Shown here: positions 32,959-42,969 of the stretch, in pieces
How positions within the stretch are numbered: the first letter of the stretch is position 1
Layout: each line of letters begins with the position of its first letter
From: Burkholderia sp. OK233
Lineage (GTDB): Bacteria; Pseudomonadota; Gammaproteobacteria; Burkholderiales; Burkholderiaceae
DNA length: 64,000 nt
Reading direction: 5' to 3'
Assembly (NCBI RefSeq): GCF_900230185.1
Contig: NZ_OCSR01000001.1
Coordinates: 3,286,001 to 3,350,000, forward strand
Made by a program: the position numbers and the translations under genes
Notes under the pieces: generated by a model
What the model was told of the DNA's origin: nothing
Database searches by the model: none
What the model saw: only the letters and a program-made list of their open reading frames with translations

Positions 32959-34557
32959 ATGTTGACTAAGGGAGTTGTGAGCGCTGCGTCGGTGAGCCCG
33001 GACGGCGCCAGTGCCGGGACCGCCGGTGCGCATTGCGCGCGCATCGTCCCGGTCATTCTTGCCGGCGGCTCGGGCACGCGGTTGTGGCCGGTGTCGCGTG
33101 AAAACTATCCGAAGCAACTGATCGACGTGGTCGGCTCCGACTCGCTGTTGCAGGCGACCGCGCGGCGTATGGATGGTTTTCCCGCCGGCTGGAACGTGGA
33201 CGTGTCGCCGATCATCGTGTGCGGCGAAGAGCATCGGTTTGTGATTGCCGAGCAGCTTCTTGAAAACGGCGTGAACGCGCGTCTGATCGTCGAGCCTGCG
33301 CGGCGCGACACGGCGCCGGCGTTGACGCTCGCGGCGTCGCTCGCGTGCGCGGACGGCGACGACGCAATTCTCATCGTGATGCCGGCCGACCATTCGATTG
33401 CGGATGTGCCGGCGTTGCAAGGCGCGCTGGAACGTGCCGCCAGATACGCGGAACGGGGCTTGATCGCCACCTTGGGCGTGCCGCCTACGCGTCCTGATAC
33501 GGGCTTCGGCTATATCCGCGTCGGCGCGGAATTGCCCGACGGCGGTCATGCGATCGACGGCTTCGTCGAGAAGCCGGCCGAGGAAATTGCCGCGCAATAC
33601 GTCGCTGCGGGCACGTATTGGTGGAACGCCGGCATCTTCGTCGTGCGGGCACGTGTGTGGCTCGATACGCTGAAACGCCTGCAGCCTGAGATGCACGCAG
33701 CCTGCGAACGCGCATTCGCGAACGGCCGCAGCGAAGGCGCGTATTTCCGTCCGCTGGTGGACGCTTTCCTGAGTTCGCCCGCTGACTCGATCGACTATGC
33801 CGTGATGGAGCGCCTCACTGACGAGAGCGACGTAAGCGACGTGAGCGACGCAAGCACCACGAACGCAACGGCCGCGACCCACGCCACCGATCCGCAAGTG
33901 TCCGGCGCGAATCCGTCCGGTGTCGTCGTGCGGCTCGACGCGGGCTGGTCGGACCTCGGTTCCTGGGATGCCGTCTGGGCTGCGATGGATAAGGACGCCA
34001 ACGGCAACGCCGGGCGTGGCCGCGTGACGTTCGAAGGCGCGGTGTCGAGCTATGCGCATTCCGAAGGGCGGCTCGTCGCCTGTGTCGGCACGACCAATGT
34101 GGTGGTCGTCGAAACGGCAGACGCCGTGCTGGTGGTCGACCGTTCGCATGTGCAGGACGTCAAGGGTCTGGTGTCGCGCATCAAGGCGCAGCACGCACCC
34201 GAGGCCGATGCGCATCGCAAGGTGCGGCGCCCGTGGGGTTTTTACGATTCCATCGACCACGGCGAACGCTTTCAGGTGAAGCGCATCGTCGTCACGCCGG
34301 GCGCGAAGCTTTCGCTGCAACTGCATCACCACCGGGCCGAACACTGGGTCGTCGTGCGCGGCACGGCGCTCGTCACGCGCGGCGAAGAGCAGTTCCTGCT
34401 GAGCGAAAACGAATCGACCTACATTCCGCTCGGCACACGTCACCGGCTCGAAAACCCGGGGAAAGTACCGCTCGAAATCATTGAAATCCAGTCAGGCACC
34501 TATCTCGGTGAAGACGACATTGTGAGGTTCAACGACAACTACGGCCGCTGCTCCTAA
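32959..34557 (+). CDS. manC: Mannose-1-phosphate guanylyltransferase / mannose-6-phosphate isomerase
   Basis: This 532-aa bifunctional enzyme makes GDP-mannose from mannose-1-P and GTP; the second domain interconverts fructose-6-P and mannose-6-P. The nucleotidyltransferase part shows VILAGGSGTRLWPVSRENYPKQL (about 33-54), and MPADHSI and FVEKPA follow. The C-terminal cupin shows RPWGFYDSID, LQLHHHRAEHW and YIPLGTRHRLENPG. About 33 extra residues (roughly 286-320, starting TDESDVSDVSDAS) interrupt the usual sequence between AVMER and VVVRLDAGWSDLGSW. The gene starts the biosynthetic run and supplies Gmd with substrate. Confidence 0.95.
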   Translation: MLTKGVVSAASVSPDGASAGTAGAHCARIVPVILAGGSGTRLWPVSRENYPKQLIDVVGSDSLLQATARRMDGFPAGWNVDVSPIIVCGEEHRFVIAEQLLENGVNARLIVEPARRDTAPALTLAASLACADGDDAILIVMPADHSIADVPALQGALERAARYAERGLIATLGVPPTRPDTGFGYIRVGAELPDGGHAIDGFVEKPAEEIAAQYVAAGTYWWNAGIFVVRARVWLDTLKRLQPEMHAACERAFANGRSEGAYFRPLVDAFLSSPADSIDYAVMERLTDESDVSDVSDASTTNATAATHATDPQVSGANPSGVVVRLDAGWSDLGSWDAVWAAMDKDANGNAGRGRVTFEGAVSSYAHSEGRLVACVGTTNVVVVETADAVLVVDRSHVQDVKGLVSRIKAQHAPEADAHRKVRRPWGFYDSIDHGERFQVKRIVVTPGAKLSLQLHHHRAEHWVVVRGTALVTRGEEQFLLSENESTYIPLGTRHRLENPGKVPLEIIEIQSGTYLGEDDIVRFNDNYGRCS

Positions 34558-34613
34558 CAGCGCCCCGAAATCATGTGCGGAAAAGAACGAACGGCAAGAA
34601 CGAGGTAAGCAAA

Positions 34614-35999
34614 ATGCGCAAATTTCAGGATTTGCTCGCGCGAGTTTTCGATGTCGCGTTGGTGCTCGCGGGTGCGGCGGTGGCGTCGCAGATCCGCTTT
34701 GATTACCTCGCTCAATCCGGGTTCTATTGGGCGCTCGTGATGTTTTCCGCCGCCTTTGCGCTGGCCATCTTTCCAGCGTTCGGCGTGTATGAATCATGGC
34801 GCGGCCGTTCCAAGCTCTCGCTGGCCGGGCAGGTGTCGCTCGCATGGTTGATGGTGCAGGGCAGTGCGCTTGTGCTGATGTATTCGCTGCACCGCATCGA
34901 CTTCGTCTCGCGGCTGTGGTTCTCGTACTGGACTGCGGTGACGGGCGGCCTGCTGATCGCTTACCGGCTGATCACGCATGCGGTACTGGCGCGTGCGCGC
35001 AGTGCCGGGCTGAATCTGCATCAGGTGGCGATCGTCGGCAGCGGCTCGCAGTGCGACGCGATCATCCGCAGGATCGATTCGGCGCCCGGCACAGGCTTTC
35101 GCGCGACGGCCGTCTACAACACGCGCCCTGAGGTGTCTGCTGTGACCAGCACGCGGGTACCTGTCTGCGAGACGGTGGATGCGCTTGCCGACTACATTCG
35201 CACCAACGATGTGCACGAACTTTGGCTGATGTTGTCGCTCGCCGAAGAGCCGCTGATCTGCAAGCTGATCAGCGAGTTTCGCGACGATCTGGTGAATATC
35301 CGTTTCATGCCGGACGTGCGCAGCATTGCATTGTTCGATGGCAGCGGCGTGATCGATCTGCTCGGCGTGCCGGCCATCAACCTGGTCGCCTCGCCGCTGT
35401 CGGCCAGCTCGATGCTGAAGAAGGAAATCTTCGACCGCCTGTTCGCCGCGACGGCATTGATCGGCCTCATGCCGATCCTGCTCGCCATTGCGATCGCGGT
35501 GAAGCTCTCGTCGCGCGGCCCGGTTCTCTTCAAGCAGAAGCGTAAAGGCGCGGACGGCCGCGTCTTCACGATCTACAAATTCCGTTCGATGCGACTGCAT
35601 GCCGAGCCGAAGGGCACGCTCAGACAGGCGACGCGCGACGATCCGCGCGTTACGCGCGTCGGCGCATTTCTACGCCGCACGAGCCTCGACGAACTGCCGC
35701 AATTCTTCAACGTGTTGCGTGGCGACATGTCGGTCGTCGGACCGCGTCCCCATGCACTCGAGCACGACGACCTCTATCAGAAAGTGGTCGCCGGCTACAT
35801 CAATCGCTATCGGATCAAGCCGGGCATTACAGGCTGGGCGCAGATCAACGGCTTTCGTGGCGAAACCGACCGCATCGAGAAGATGGAGCGTCGCGTCGAA
35901 CATGACCTGTACTACCTGGGGCATTGGTCGTTCGCACTTGATATGCGGATTATCGGCGCGACGATTGTTGCCGGACTGGCGCATCGAAACGCTTACTGA
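34614..35999 (+). CDS. wcaJ: Undecaprenyl-phosphate glycose-1-phosphate transferase (WcaJ/GumD type)
   Basis: The 461-aa membrane protein starts repeat-unit synthesis by loading a hexose-1-phosphate, probably glucose, on undecaprenyl phosphate. Hydrophobic segments occupy about residues 1-125, followed by a cytosolic Rossmann-like region ([18 protein letters not shown]). The C-terminal catalytic domain has [45 protein letters not shown] and [24 protein letters not shown] 34614 was chosen because GAGGTAAG precedes it. It follows manC by 56 bp and precedes wza, which matches EPS operon order in proteobacteria. Confidence 0.93.
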   Translation: MRKFQDLLARVFDVALVLAGAAVASQIRFDYLAQSGFYWALVMFSAAFALAIFPAFGVYESWRGRSKLSLAGQVSLAWLMVQGSALVLMYSLHRIDFVSRLWFSYWTAVTGGLLIAYRLITHAVLARARSAGLNLHQVAIVGSGSQCDAIIRRIDSAPGTGFRATAVYNTRPEVSAVTSTRVPVCETVDALADYIRTNDVHELWLMLSLAEEPLICKLISEFRDDLVNIRFMPDVRSIALFDGSGVIDLLGVPAINLVASPLSASSMLKKEIFDRLFAATALIGLMPILLAIAIAVKLSSRGPVLFKQKRKGADGRVFTIYKFRSMRLHAEPKGTLRQATRDDPRVTRVGAFLRRTSLDELPQFFNVLRGDMSVVGPRPHALEHDDLYQKVVAGYINRYRIKPGITGWAQINGFRGETDRIEKMERRVEHDLYYLGHWSFALDMRIIGATIVAGLAHRNAY

Positions 36000-36072
36000 G
36001 TACTAAGTAGTTAACAAGCACGCCGGGCTCTACCTCCCCCGAGGACGGTCCCTGGCGCAAGGAGGAAACACC

Positions 36073-37212
36073 ATGAGCTCGCTTGGTATACGCACGGGAA
36101 GTCTCGTGATTTTCACAGTTACAGCACTGCTTTCCGGATGCGGAATCGTACCGGGTCAACAGATGATTACCCCAGCCGCGGTTCAGGACACGGGTGGGGA
36201 CTTCAGCACGGAAGCATCGCAGCAACAGCAGATTCCGATTACCGATATCAACCTCGCGCTGCTGCGCAAGATGAACGCGACGCAGACGGCCGCGGTGCTG
36301 CCGCCGCAGACGACCGCGCTGTTCGGCAAACCGACCGCTTACAAGGTCGGCCCCGGCGACGTGCTGCAGATCGTCGTGTGGGATCACCCGGAACTCGCCG
36401 CCGCGCTTGGCCAGCCCGCGCAGAACGCGAAGACGACGGATGCCGCGCCCGGTTTTCTGATCGACGAAAACGGCGACGTGCAGTTTCCGTATGCAGGCAC
36501 GGTGCACGTGGCCGGCAAAGACGTCGGGACGATCCAGAAGGAACTGCACAAGCGTCTGAGCAACGTGTATCAGAAGCCTGAGGTGACGGTGCGGGTGGCC
36601 TCGTTCCGGAACGCGCAGGTCTATGTCGACGGTGAAGTACGCACCCCTGGCGCGCAGTCGGTCACCGACATTCCGCTGTCGTTGACGAGCGTGATCAACC
36701 AGGGCGGCGGTTTCAGCGCGAATGCGGATCGCAGCCGCGTTGAGCTGATCCGCAACGGCGTGACGTATCCGCTCAACGTGGACGACCTGATCAAGCGCGG
36801 CCGCAATCCGTCGGACATCTATCTCCAGGCCGGTGACATCGTGCGGGTGGCTTCGCGCGAAGACAGCGGCGTGTATGTGATGGGCGAGGTCAACAAGCCG
36901 GCGACCATCCTGCCGATGCGCAACGGCACGCTGACGCTTTCGCAGGCCATTTCCGACAGCGGCAGCTTCGACTCGAACACGGCGGCGGCCAGACAGTTGT
37001 TCGTGATCCGCAATTCGACCAGCGAATCACCGCAGGTCTACCACCTCGATGCGACTTCGCCGGTGTCCATGATCCTCGCCAATCAGTTCGAGCTTCAACC
37101 GAAGGACGTCGTGTATGTCGGTCAAGGCGGGTTGGTCCGCTTCAACCGTGTGCTGAACCTGCTGCTGCCGGCGATCAATGCGGCTGTAACGGGCGCCGTT
37201 CTTGCGAAATAA
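36073..37212 (+). CDS. wza: Wza-type outer-membrane polysaccharide export lipoprotein
   Basis: The 379-aa protein has a lipoprotein signal (TALLSGC, Cys23), a polysaccharide export domain (YKVGPGDVLQIVVWDHPEL through the VTVRVASFRNAQVYVDGEV segment) and SLBB-like repeats (SVTDIPLSLTSVINQGGGF; VNKPATILPMRNGTLTLSQA). It ends in a hydrophobic helix like the Wza C-terminal barrel helix (LNLLLPAINAAVTGAVL). It forms the outer-membrane pore for the polymer and works with the Wzc kinase encoded next. The ribosome site AAGGAGG lies 8 bases upstream. Confidence 0.94.
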   Translation: MSSLGIRTGSLVIFTVTALLSGCGIVPGQQMITPAAVQDTGGDFSTEASQQQQIPITDINLALLRKMNATQTAAVLPPQTTALFGKPTAYKVGPGDVLQIVVWDHPELAAALGQPAQNAKTTDAAPGFLIDENGDVQFPYAGTVHVAGKDVGTIQKELHKRLSNVYQKPEVTVRVASFRNAQVYVDGEVRTPGAQSVTDIPLSLTSVINQGGGFSANADRSRVELIRNGVTYPLNVDDLIKRGRNPSDIYLQAGDIVRVASREDSGVYVMGEVNKPATILPMRNGTLTLSQAISDSGSFDSNTAAARQLFVIRNSTSESPQVYHLDATSPVSMILANQFELQPKDVVYVGQGGLVRFNRVLNLLLPAINAAVTGAVLAK

Positions 37213-37261
37213 CAACCGTGCAACGTGACCATGAACCGCCGGGCTTTGTTGGGTGAACAAA

Positions 37262-39496
37262 ATGGCAATTAATTTCGAAAACCGCTATACCGACGTGTCC
37301 GGACCGGACGAGCTGCACCTGTCGGACTATCTGCGCACGATCGTGAGAGGTTGGCGCACGATCGTGATGGTGACGCTGATCGCACTCGCGCTGGGGTGCG
37401 CGTATGCGTTCCTTGCGCCGCCGACGTATCGCGCGGATGTGCTGTTCCACGTCGAGGACAAGACGGCCAATGCCAACGCGAACGGCAAGGATTCCTTGCC
37501 GCCGCTCACCGGCATGTTCGACACCAAGCCCTCGACGGCGGCGGAGATCGAGTTGCTCAAGTCGCGTCTCGTCACCGAGGAAACGGTCAAGAACCTGCAC
37601 CTCGACATCACGGCTTCACCGCGTTATATGCCGTTCATCGGCGGGATGATCGCGGGCCTGGTGAACGGCCAGTGGGGCTTCAAGTTGCCTTCCTTCATCA
37701 ACCTGTCGGGCTATGCATGGAGTACCGAGAGCATCGCCGTGTCGCGCTTCGACACGTCGAAGGATTTTTATGACACGACCTTCACGCTGATTGCCGGCGA
37801 TGCGGGTTCGTACGTGCTGCGCGACAAGAACGGTATCGCGATTCTCTCCGGTCACGTCGGCGAGACCGTGCAAACCGACACCGCCGACGGCCCAATCGCG
37901 TTGCGTGTCGACAAGCTGGTCGGCGAGCCTGGCGCGCGTTTCGAACTGCAGCGCGCCTCGACGCTGGGCACCGTGGACCGCTTGCAAAAGGCGCTCGTGG
38001 TGGCCGAAACCACGCTGCAGTCCGGCGTGATTCGCACGAGCCTCGAAGGCGGCGACCCCGCGCTGACCGCGGCAATCGTCAACAGCATGGCGCGCGAATT
38101 CGTGCGTCAGGATGTGGAAAGCCGTTCGACCGAAGCGGAGCACATGCTGGCCTTCCTCGACCAGCAACTGCCGGGCTTGCGCAAGGAACTCGACGACGCC
38201 GAGCAACGCTACAACAAATTCCGCAACGCGCACGGCACGGTCGATCTCGGTGAAGAAAGCCGCCTGTTGCTTCAACAGGTCGTCGACAACAAGACGAAGC
38301 TGCTCGATCTGCAGCAGCAACGCGCGGAGATGTCGCAGCGCTTCACGGCGAATCACCCGGCGGTAGCCGCGCTCGATGCACAGATCGCGGCGTTGCAGGG
38401 CGCGGCGGCCACCATGAACCGCAGCGTGGCCGTGATGCCGGATACCGAGCAGACCGCATTGCGCCTGTTGCGCGACGTGCACGTCGACACGGAGCTCTAT
38501 ACCAATCTGTTGAATAGCGCGCAGCAACTCCGGGTGGCGAAAGCCGGCCAGGTGGGCAACGTGCGGGTGGTGGACTTCGCCGAAACGCCTGACGAGCCGG
38601 TGCGCCCGAAGCGCGTGCTGGCGATCCTGATTTCGCTCGGCGGCGGCTTGCTGATCGGCATCATGCTGACCTTCTTCAAGCGCGCAATGTACGGCGGCGT
38701 GGAACGTCCGGACGAACTCGAAGCGGTGCTCGGCGTGCCGGTGTTCGCGATCGTGCCGCGCAGCCAGACACAGCTGCGTTTGCAGGAAAACGTCATGCTG
38801 CGCCGTCGCGGGCTGCATGTGCTCGCACAGCAGGCGCCGGAAGACATCGCCGTGGAAGGCGTGCGCAATCTGCGGACCTCGTTGCAGTTGTCGCTCGATC
38901 ACGCCGAGAACAACGTCGTGATGATCACGGGTTCGCGGCCCGACACCGGCAAGTCGTTCCTGTCGGTGAATCTGGCGGCGCTGGTGGCGTCGGCGAACAA
39001 GCGGGTGCTGATTATCGACGGCGATATGCGGCGCGGCGACGTCCATTCGCATTTCGGCATCGCCCATCAGCCGGGGCTCTCGGACGTGCTGAGCGGTGGC
39101 GATCTCGCGTCGATGGTCCAGCGCGACGTGCTGCCCGGACTCGACGTGCTCGCCAAGGGTACGCTGCCCTCGCATCCGTCTGAATTGTTGATGAGCAAGC
39201 GTTTCCAAACGATGCTCGACGAGTTGAAGTCGCACTACGACATCGTGATCGTCGACACACCGCCGGTGCTTGCCGTGACCGACTCGACGGTGATCGGCAA
39301 GCACGCCGGCACGACGCTGCTGGTGGTGCGCCATGGCCGCCATCCGCTGAACGAGATTGCCGAGACGGCCAAGCGGCTGCTCAACGGCGGCGTATCGCTC
39401 AAAGGCGTGCTGCTGACCGATGTGCCTCAGGAAGGGGCATTCCTCGGTTCCGGCTATCAAGGCGGTTATTACGGATACGACAGCATCGCCGGTTGA
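37262..39496 (+). CDS. wzc: Wzc-type tyrosine autokinase / chain-length determinant
   Basis: The 744-aa inner-membrane protein has an N-terminal Wzz domain with two membrane helices (near residues 30-55 and 455-475), a long periplasmic coiled-coil region, and a BY-kinase domain. Walker A is GSRPDTGKS (about 557-565), Walker A' VLIIDGDMR (about 582), and Walker B IVIVDTPP. The C-terminus holds a tyrosine cluster ([11 protein letters not shown]) for autophosphorylation. It controls polymerisation and export with Wza. ATG 37262 is preferred; GTG 37253 is in frame and possible. Confidence 0.94.
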   Translation: MAINFENRYTDVSGPDELHLSDYLRTIVRGWRTIVMVTLIALALGCAYAFLAPPTYRADVLFHVEDKTANANANGKDSLPPLTGMFDTKPSTAAEIELLKSRLVTEETVKNLHLDITASPRYMPFIGGMIAGLVNGQWGFKLPSFINLSGYAWSTESIAVSRFDTSKDFYDTTFTLIAGDAGSYVLRDKNGIAILSGHVGETVQTDTADGPIALRVDKLVGEPGARFELQRASTLGTVDRLQKALVVAETTLQSGVIRTSLEGGDPALTAAIVNSMAREFVRQDVESRSTEAEHMLAFLDQQLPGLRKELDDAEQRYNKFRNAHGTVDLGEESRLLLQQVVDNKTKLLDLQQQRAEMSQRFTANHPAVAALDAQIAALQGAAATMNRSVAVMPDTEQTALRLLRDVHVDTELYTNLLNSAQQLRVAKAGQVGNVRVVDFAETPDEPVRPKRVLAILISLGGGLLIGIMLTFFKRAMYGGVERPDELEAVLGVPVFAIVPRSQTQLRLQENVMLRRRGLHVLAQQAPEDIAVEGVRNLRTSLQLSLDHAENNVVMITGSRPDTGKSFLSVNLAALVASANKRVLIIDGDMRRGDVHSHFGIAHQPGLSDVLSGGDLASMVQRDVLPGLDVLAKGTLPSHPSELLMSKRFQTMLDELKSHYDIVIVDTPPVLAVTDSTVIGKHAGTTLLVVRHGRHPLNEIAETAKRLLNGGVSLKGVLLTDVPQEGAFLGSGYQGGYYGYDSIAG

Positions 39497-39576
39497 GGTG
39501 GCGGCCTCATGACGGGGCCGTTCATTTGATCGTGTTGTTGCACTGGTATCGCAAAGTTCAACGAGGGGAGGGGTTC

Positions 39577-40695
39577 ATGAAACGCAAGGTCGCGCTGATC
39601 ACCGGCATTACTGGACAGGACGGGTCGTATCTCGCCGAGCTGCTGCTCGCCAAGGATTACGACGTACACGGCATCAAACGCAGGTCATCGCTGTTCAATA
39701 CGGACCGGATCGATCATCTCTATCGCGACCCGCACGACCCGGACCAGCGACTCTTCCTGCATCACGCGGACCTGACCGACTCGACCAGCATCCTGCGCGT
39801 GATCCAGCGTGTCGAGCCCGATGAGATCTACAACCTCGCGGCGCAGAGCCACGTGGCGGTTTCGTTCGAGGAACCGGAATACACCGCTAACGCGGACGGC
39901 CTCGGCGCATTGCGGATTCTGGAAGCGATCCGCATTCTGGGGCTTCAGCACAAGACACGTTTCTATCAGGCCTCGACCTCGGAGCTGTACGGCCTCGTCC
40001 AACAGGTGCCGCAGTCCGAGACCACACCGTTCTATCCGCGCAGCCCGTACGCGGTCGCCAAGCTGTTTGCGTACTGGACCACGGTCAATTACCGCGAGGC
40101 ATACGGACTCTATGCCTGCAACGGGATTCTGTTCAATCACGAATCGCCGGTGCGTGGCGAGACCTTTGTGACGCGCAAGATCACGCGCGCCGTGGCGCGC
40201 ATCGCGGTCGGCATGCAGAAGACCTTGTATCTCGGCAATCTGTCGGCGTTGCGCGATTGGGGCCATGCGCGCGACTACGTCGAGATGCAATGGCGCATGC
40301 TCCAACAGGAACGGCCGGAGGATTACGTCATCGCCACCGGCGTGCAGTACAGCGTGCGTGAGTTCGTTCAGCATGCCGCCGCCGAGTTGGGCGTCACGGT
40401 GCGTTTCGAAGGCTCCGGTGTGGATGAAGTCGGTATCGTCGAAAAGGTGGAAGGACGCGAAATCAAGATGTCGCCTGGCGACGTGATCGTGCGTGTCGAT
40501 CCGCGCTACTTCCGGCCCGCCGAAGTCGAGACGCTGCTGGGCGATCCGTCGAAAGCCCATGCGCAGCTCGGCTGGAAGCCGACCACGCCATTCAGCGCGC
40601 TCGTCAAGGAAATGGTGCGGGCGGACTATCAGATTGCGAGACGTGACGCGCTTGTCACGCTGGCCGGTTTCACAGCACTGGAACATCACGAGTAA
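39577..40695 (+). CDS. gmd: GDP-mannose 4,6-dehydratase
   Basis: This 372-aa extended SDR makes GDP-4-keto-6-deoxymannose from GDP-mannose. Motifs are [15 protein letters not shown] (NADP loop), ASTSELYG with Ser/Thr and Glu, and [12 protein letters not shown] with catalytic Tyr and Lys, followed by [19 protein letters not shown] 39577 has a strong GAGGGGAGGGG site. It is followed after 5 bp by the GDP-fucose synthase gene, so the two steps to GDP-L-fucose are co-expressed. Confidence 0.95.
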   Translation: MKRKVALITGITGQDGSYLAELLLAKDYDVHGIKRRSSLFNTDRIDHLYRDPHDPDQRLFLHHADLTDSTSILRVIQRVEPDEIYNLAAQSHVAVSFEEPEYTANADGLGALRILEAIRILGLQHKTRFYQASTSELYGLVQQVPQSETTPFYPRSPYAVAKLFAYWTTVNYREAYGLYACNGILFNHESPVRGETFVTRKITRAVARIAVGMQKTLYLGNLSALRDWGHARDYVEMQWRMLQQERPEDYVIATGVQYSVREFVQHAAAELGVTVRFEGSGVDEVGIVEKVEGREIKMSPGDVIVRVDPRYFRPAEVETLLGDPSKAHAQLGWKPTTPFSALVKEMVRADYQIARRDALVTLAGFTALEHHE

Positions 40696-40700
40696 CGGCG

Positions 40701-41660
40701 ATGAACAAACAAGCACGCATCTTCGTGGCGGGCCACCGTGGCATGGTCGGCTCCGCGCTGGTCCGGCGGCTCAATGCCGAGGGCTATCACAACGTCGTCA
40801 CGCGTTCGAGGGCGGAGCTCGATCTCAAGGATCAGGCTGCCGTGAACGGCTTCTTCGAGCGGGAAAAGATCGACGTGGTGCTGCTCGCGGCCGCGCGCGT
40901 GGGCGGCATTCTCGCCAATGCGTCACAGCCGGGCGAGTTCATCTATGAAAACCTGGTGATCGAAACCAACGTGATTCACGCCGCGTTTCGCGCGCAGGTG
41001 GAGCGGCTGGTGTTCTTCGGTTCGTCGTGCATTTATCCGAAACAGTGTCCGCAGCCGATCCGCGAGGAGTATCTGCTTACTTCGCCGCTCGAGCCGACCA
41101 ACGACGCCTACGCGATTGCGAAGATCGCCGGCCTCAAGCTGTGCGAGGCGTACAACCGCGAATACAACACACAGTACGTCTCGTTGATGCCGACCAATCT
41201 GTACGGCCCCAACGACAACTACGACCTGAACAGCAGCCATGTTTTACCGGCTCTGCTGAGGAAGGCTCACGAAGCGAAGGTGAACGGCTCCCCGACCTTG
41301 ACAGTGTGGGGCTCGGGCACGCCGCGCCGCGAGTTTCTGCACGTCGACGATCTCGCCGCGGCGACGCTCTTCGTGCTCGAACACAACGTGACAGAAGGCC
41401 TGTTCAACGTCGGCGTGGGTGAAGACCTGTCGATTCGCGAACTGGCCGAATGCATCTGCAAGGTGGCCGGCTTCGAGGGTGAACTCGTGTTCGACGCGTC
41501 CAAACCCGACGGCACGCCGCGCAAGCTGCTGGACGTATCGCGGCTCGCGCAAATGGGTTGGCACGCGACCATTGGCCTCGAAGAGGGCATCACGTCCACG
41601 TATCGGGAATTCGTTGAATTGCACGCCGGCTCGACCGCCGCCGCCGTCATGCACGTTTAG
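40701..41660 (+). CDS. fcl: GDP-L-fucose synthase
   Basis: This 319-aa epimerase/reductase (also called WcaG) converts GDP-4-keto-6-deoxymannose to GDP-L-fucose with NADPH. Seen are VAGHRGMVGSALVRRL (NADP loop), FFGSSCIYPK with active-site Ser/Cys, and NDAYAIAKIAGLKLCEAYN with Tyr-x3-Lys. RREFLHVDDLAAA is the usual C-terminal marker. Its presence next to gmd is the main reason to expect L-fucose, or a derived 6-deoxyhexose, in the polymer. Confidence 0.95.
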   Translation: MNKQARIFVAGHRGMVGSALVRRLNAEGYHNVVTRSRAELDLKDQAAVNGFFEREKIDVVLLAAARVGGILANASQPGEFIYENLVIETNVIHAAFRAQVERLVFFGSSCIYPKQCPQPIREEYLLTSPLEPTNDAYAIAKIAGLKLCEAYNREYNTQYVSLMPTNLYGPNDNYDLNSSHVLPALLRKAHEAKVNGSPTLTVWGSGTPRREFLHVDDLAAATLFVLEHNVTEGLFNVGVGEDLSIRELAECICKVAGFEGELVFDASKPDGTPRKLLDVSRLAQMGWHATIGLEEGITSTYREFVELHAGSTAAAVMHV

Positions 41661-41773
41661 GCGCGCATTGAAGGGCTGTTGAGCGCGATTCCGGCAATGA
41701 GGGAGCGCGTGGAGCGTTTCGCGCGAATAGCGTGCAACGCACACAGGGACGATTTTCGAGGAGTGGCATAAAA

Positions 41774-42916
41774 ATGACTGCGTCAGTCACGATCTTCCAC
41801 AACGTCGTATGGTCGCGTCACAAGGGTGTCGTGTTCTCCGCCTTGCATAACATCTCGGCATCCGGCGCGATTCGCTACTCGATGGTGCAGATTGCGGATA
41901 CCGAGCACGACCGTGTTGGTTTTTCGGACGTCGACTATTCGTACCATCGCTATCCGATGCAGAAGCTGTTCGATGGTTGCTACGAAGATGTGCCGACGCT
42001 GAAGATGATCGCGCGGCTCACCTGGGAAGTGTTGCGGACCAAGTCGGATCTGATCGTCCTGCCGGGCTACCACCGTCCGGAATACTGGGCGATGCTGGCG
42101 GCATGCATCGTGACCGGCAAGCGGCGCGCGGTGTTCTGTGATTCGACCGCGCGCGACCGGCCCAAGAAGCTGCTGACGTCGATTCCGAAGCGTGTGTTCT
42201 TTTCGCTCTGCGATGGCTATTTCGGTTTCGGCGAACGTAGCCGCGAGTATCTGGAGTCACTCGGCGCGAAGCGCGACAAGATTTTCGTGCCGTGCCAGGC
42301 CGCGGCAATGCCTGGATCGTTTTCGCCGGAGCGCGCGCTGGTCGAGCGGGTCGCGGCACGCGCCGGCAATCCGCCGGTGTTTCTGTACGTCGGCCGTCTC
42401 TCGGAAGAGAAGGGCATCGGCACGCTGATCGAGGCGTTCGCCGGCTTGCGGCGCCGCATCCCGGCAGCGAAGTTGCGTATTGTCGGCACGGGGCCGATGG
42501 CGGACGCGCTGCACGCGAAGGTGGCTGATCTCGAACTGGGCGACGCGGTAACGTTCGCCGGCAGTTTGCAGGACCAACCGCTCACCCGGGAATACTACGG
42601 CGCGACCTGCATGGTGCTGCCGAGCTATAGCGAACCGTGGGGACTCGTCGTCAACGAGGCGCTCGCGCATGGTTGCCCCGCGGTGGTCAGCGAGAGTTGC
42701 GGTTGTGTGCCGGAACTGGTGATCGACGGCGTGAGCGGTTATGCATTCACGGCGGGCGATGTCGCCGGACTGCAGCGCACGATGCTCAAGGCGATGGAGG
42801 CATTCGCGGACGCAGGCGGCACGGCGCGCCGTTGCATGGATGTGATTCGCCGTTTCGATCCGCCTTCTGCCGCCGCCAATATCGCGCGTGGCTGCGCCAT
42901 GATGCTGAGCGACTGA
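41774..42916 (+). CDS. GT4-family glycosyltransferase
   Basis: The 380-aa protein has GT-B features: FLYVGRLSEEKGIGTLIEAF at the start of the C-domain, RIVGTGPMADAL, and the donor site YSEPWGLVVNEALAHGCPAVVSESCGC. The Glu-x7-Glu pair (EPWGLVVNE) is typical of retaining GT4 enzymes. ATG 41774 follows GAGGAG; the frame is open a little further upstream without homology. It lies between fcl and a WcaI-like transferase and likely adds one sugar, perhaps fucose or mannose, to the repeat unit. Confidence 0.88.
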   Translation: MTASVTIFHNVVWSRHKGVVFSALHNISASGAIRYSMVQIADTEHDRVGFSDVDYSYHRYPMQKLFDGCYEDVPTLKMIARLTWEVLRTKSDLIVLPGYHRPEYWAMLAACIVTGKRRAVFCDSTARDRPKKLLTSIPKRVFFSLCDGYFGFGERSREYLESLGAKRDKIFVPCQAAAMPGSFSPERALVERVAARAGNPPVFLYVGRLSEEKGIGTLIEAFAGLRRRIPAAKLRIVGTGPMADALHAKVADLELGDAVTFAGSLQDQPLTREYYGATCMVLPSYSEPWGLVVNEALAHGCPAVVSESCGCVPELVIDGVSGYAFTAGDVAGLQRTMLKAMEAFADAGGTARRCMDVIRRFDPPSAAANIARGCAMMLSD

Positions 42917-42969
42917 GGCGCCTCACGGCCCCCGCACATGCGAAGCTCTAACCCGTCCTGGCAGCCCCA

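Noticed and set aside
32218..34443. 741-codon open frame antisense to the GlxA-type regulator and manC
   Set aside because: Composition typical of antisense GC frames (Arg/His-rich), spans two genuine genes, no ribosome site.
37616..39460. 614-codon open frame antisense to wzc
   Set aside because: His/Arg/Gln-rich shadow translation of a high-GC gene; no domain, and wzc on the other strand is certain.
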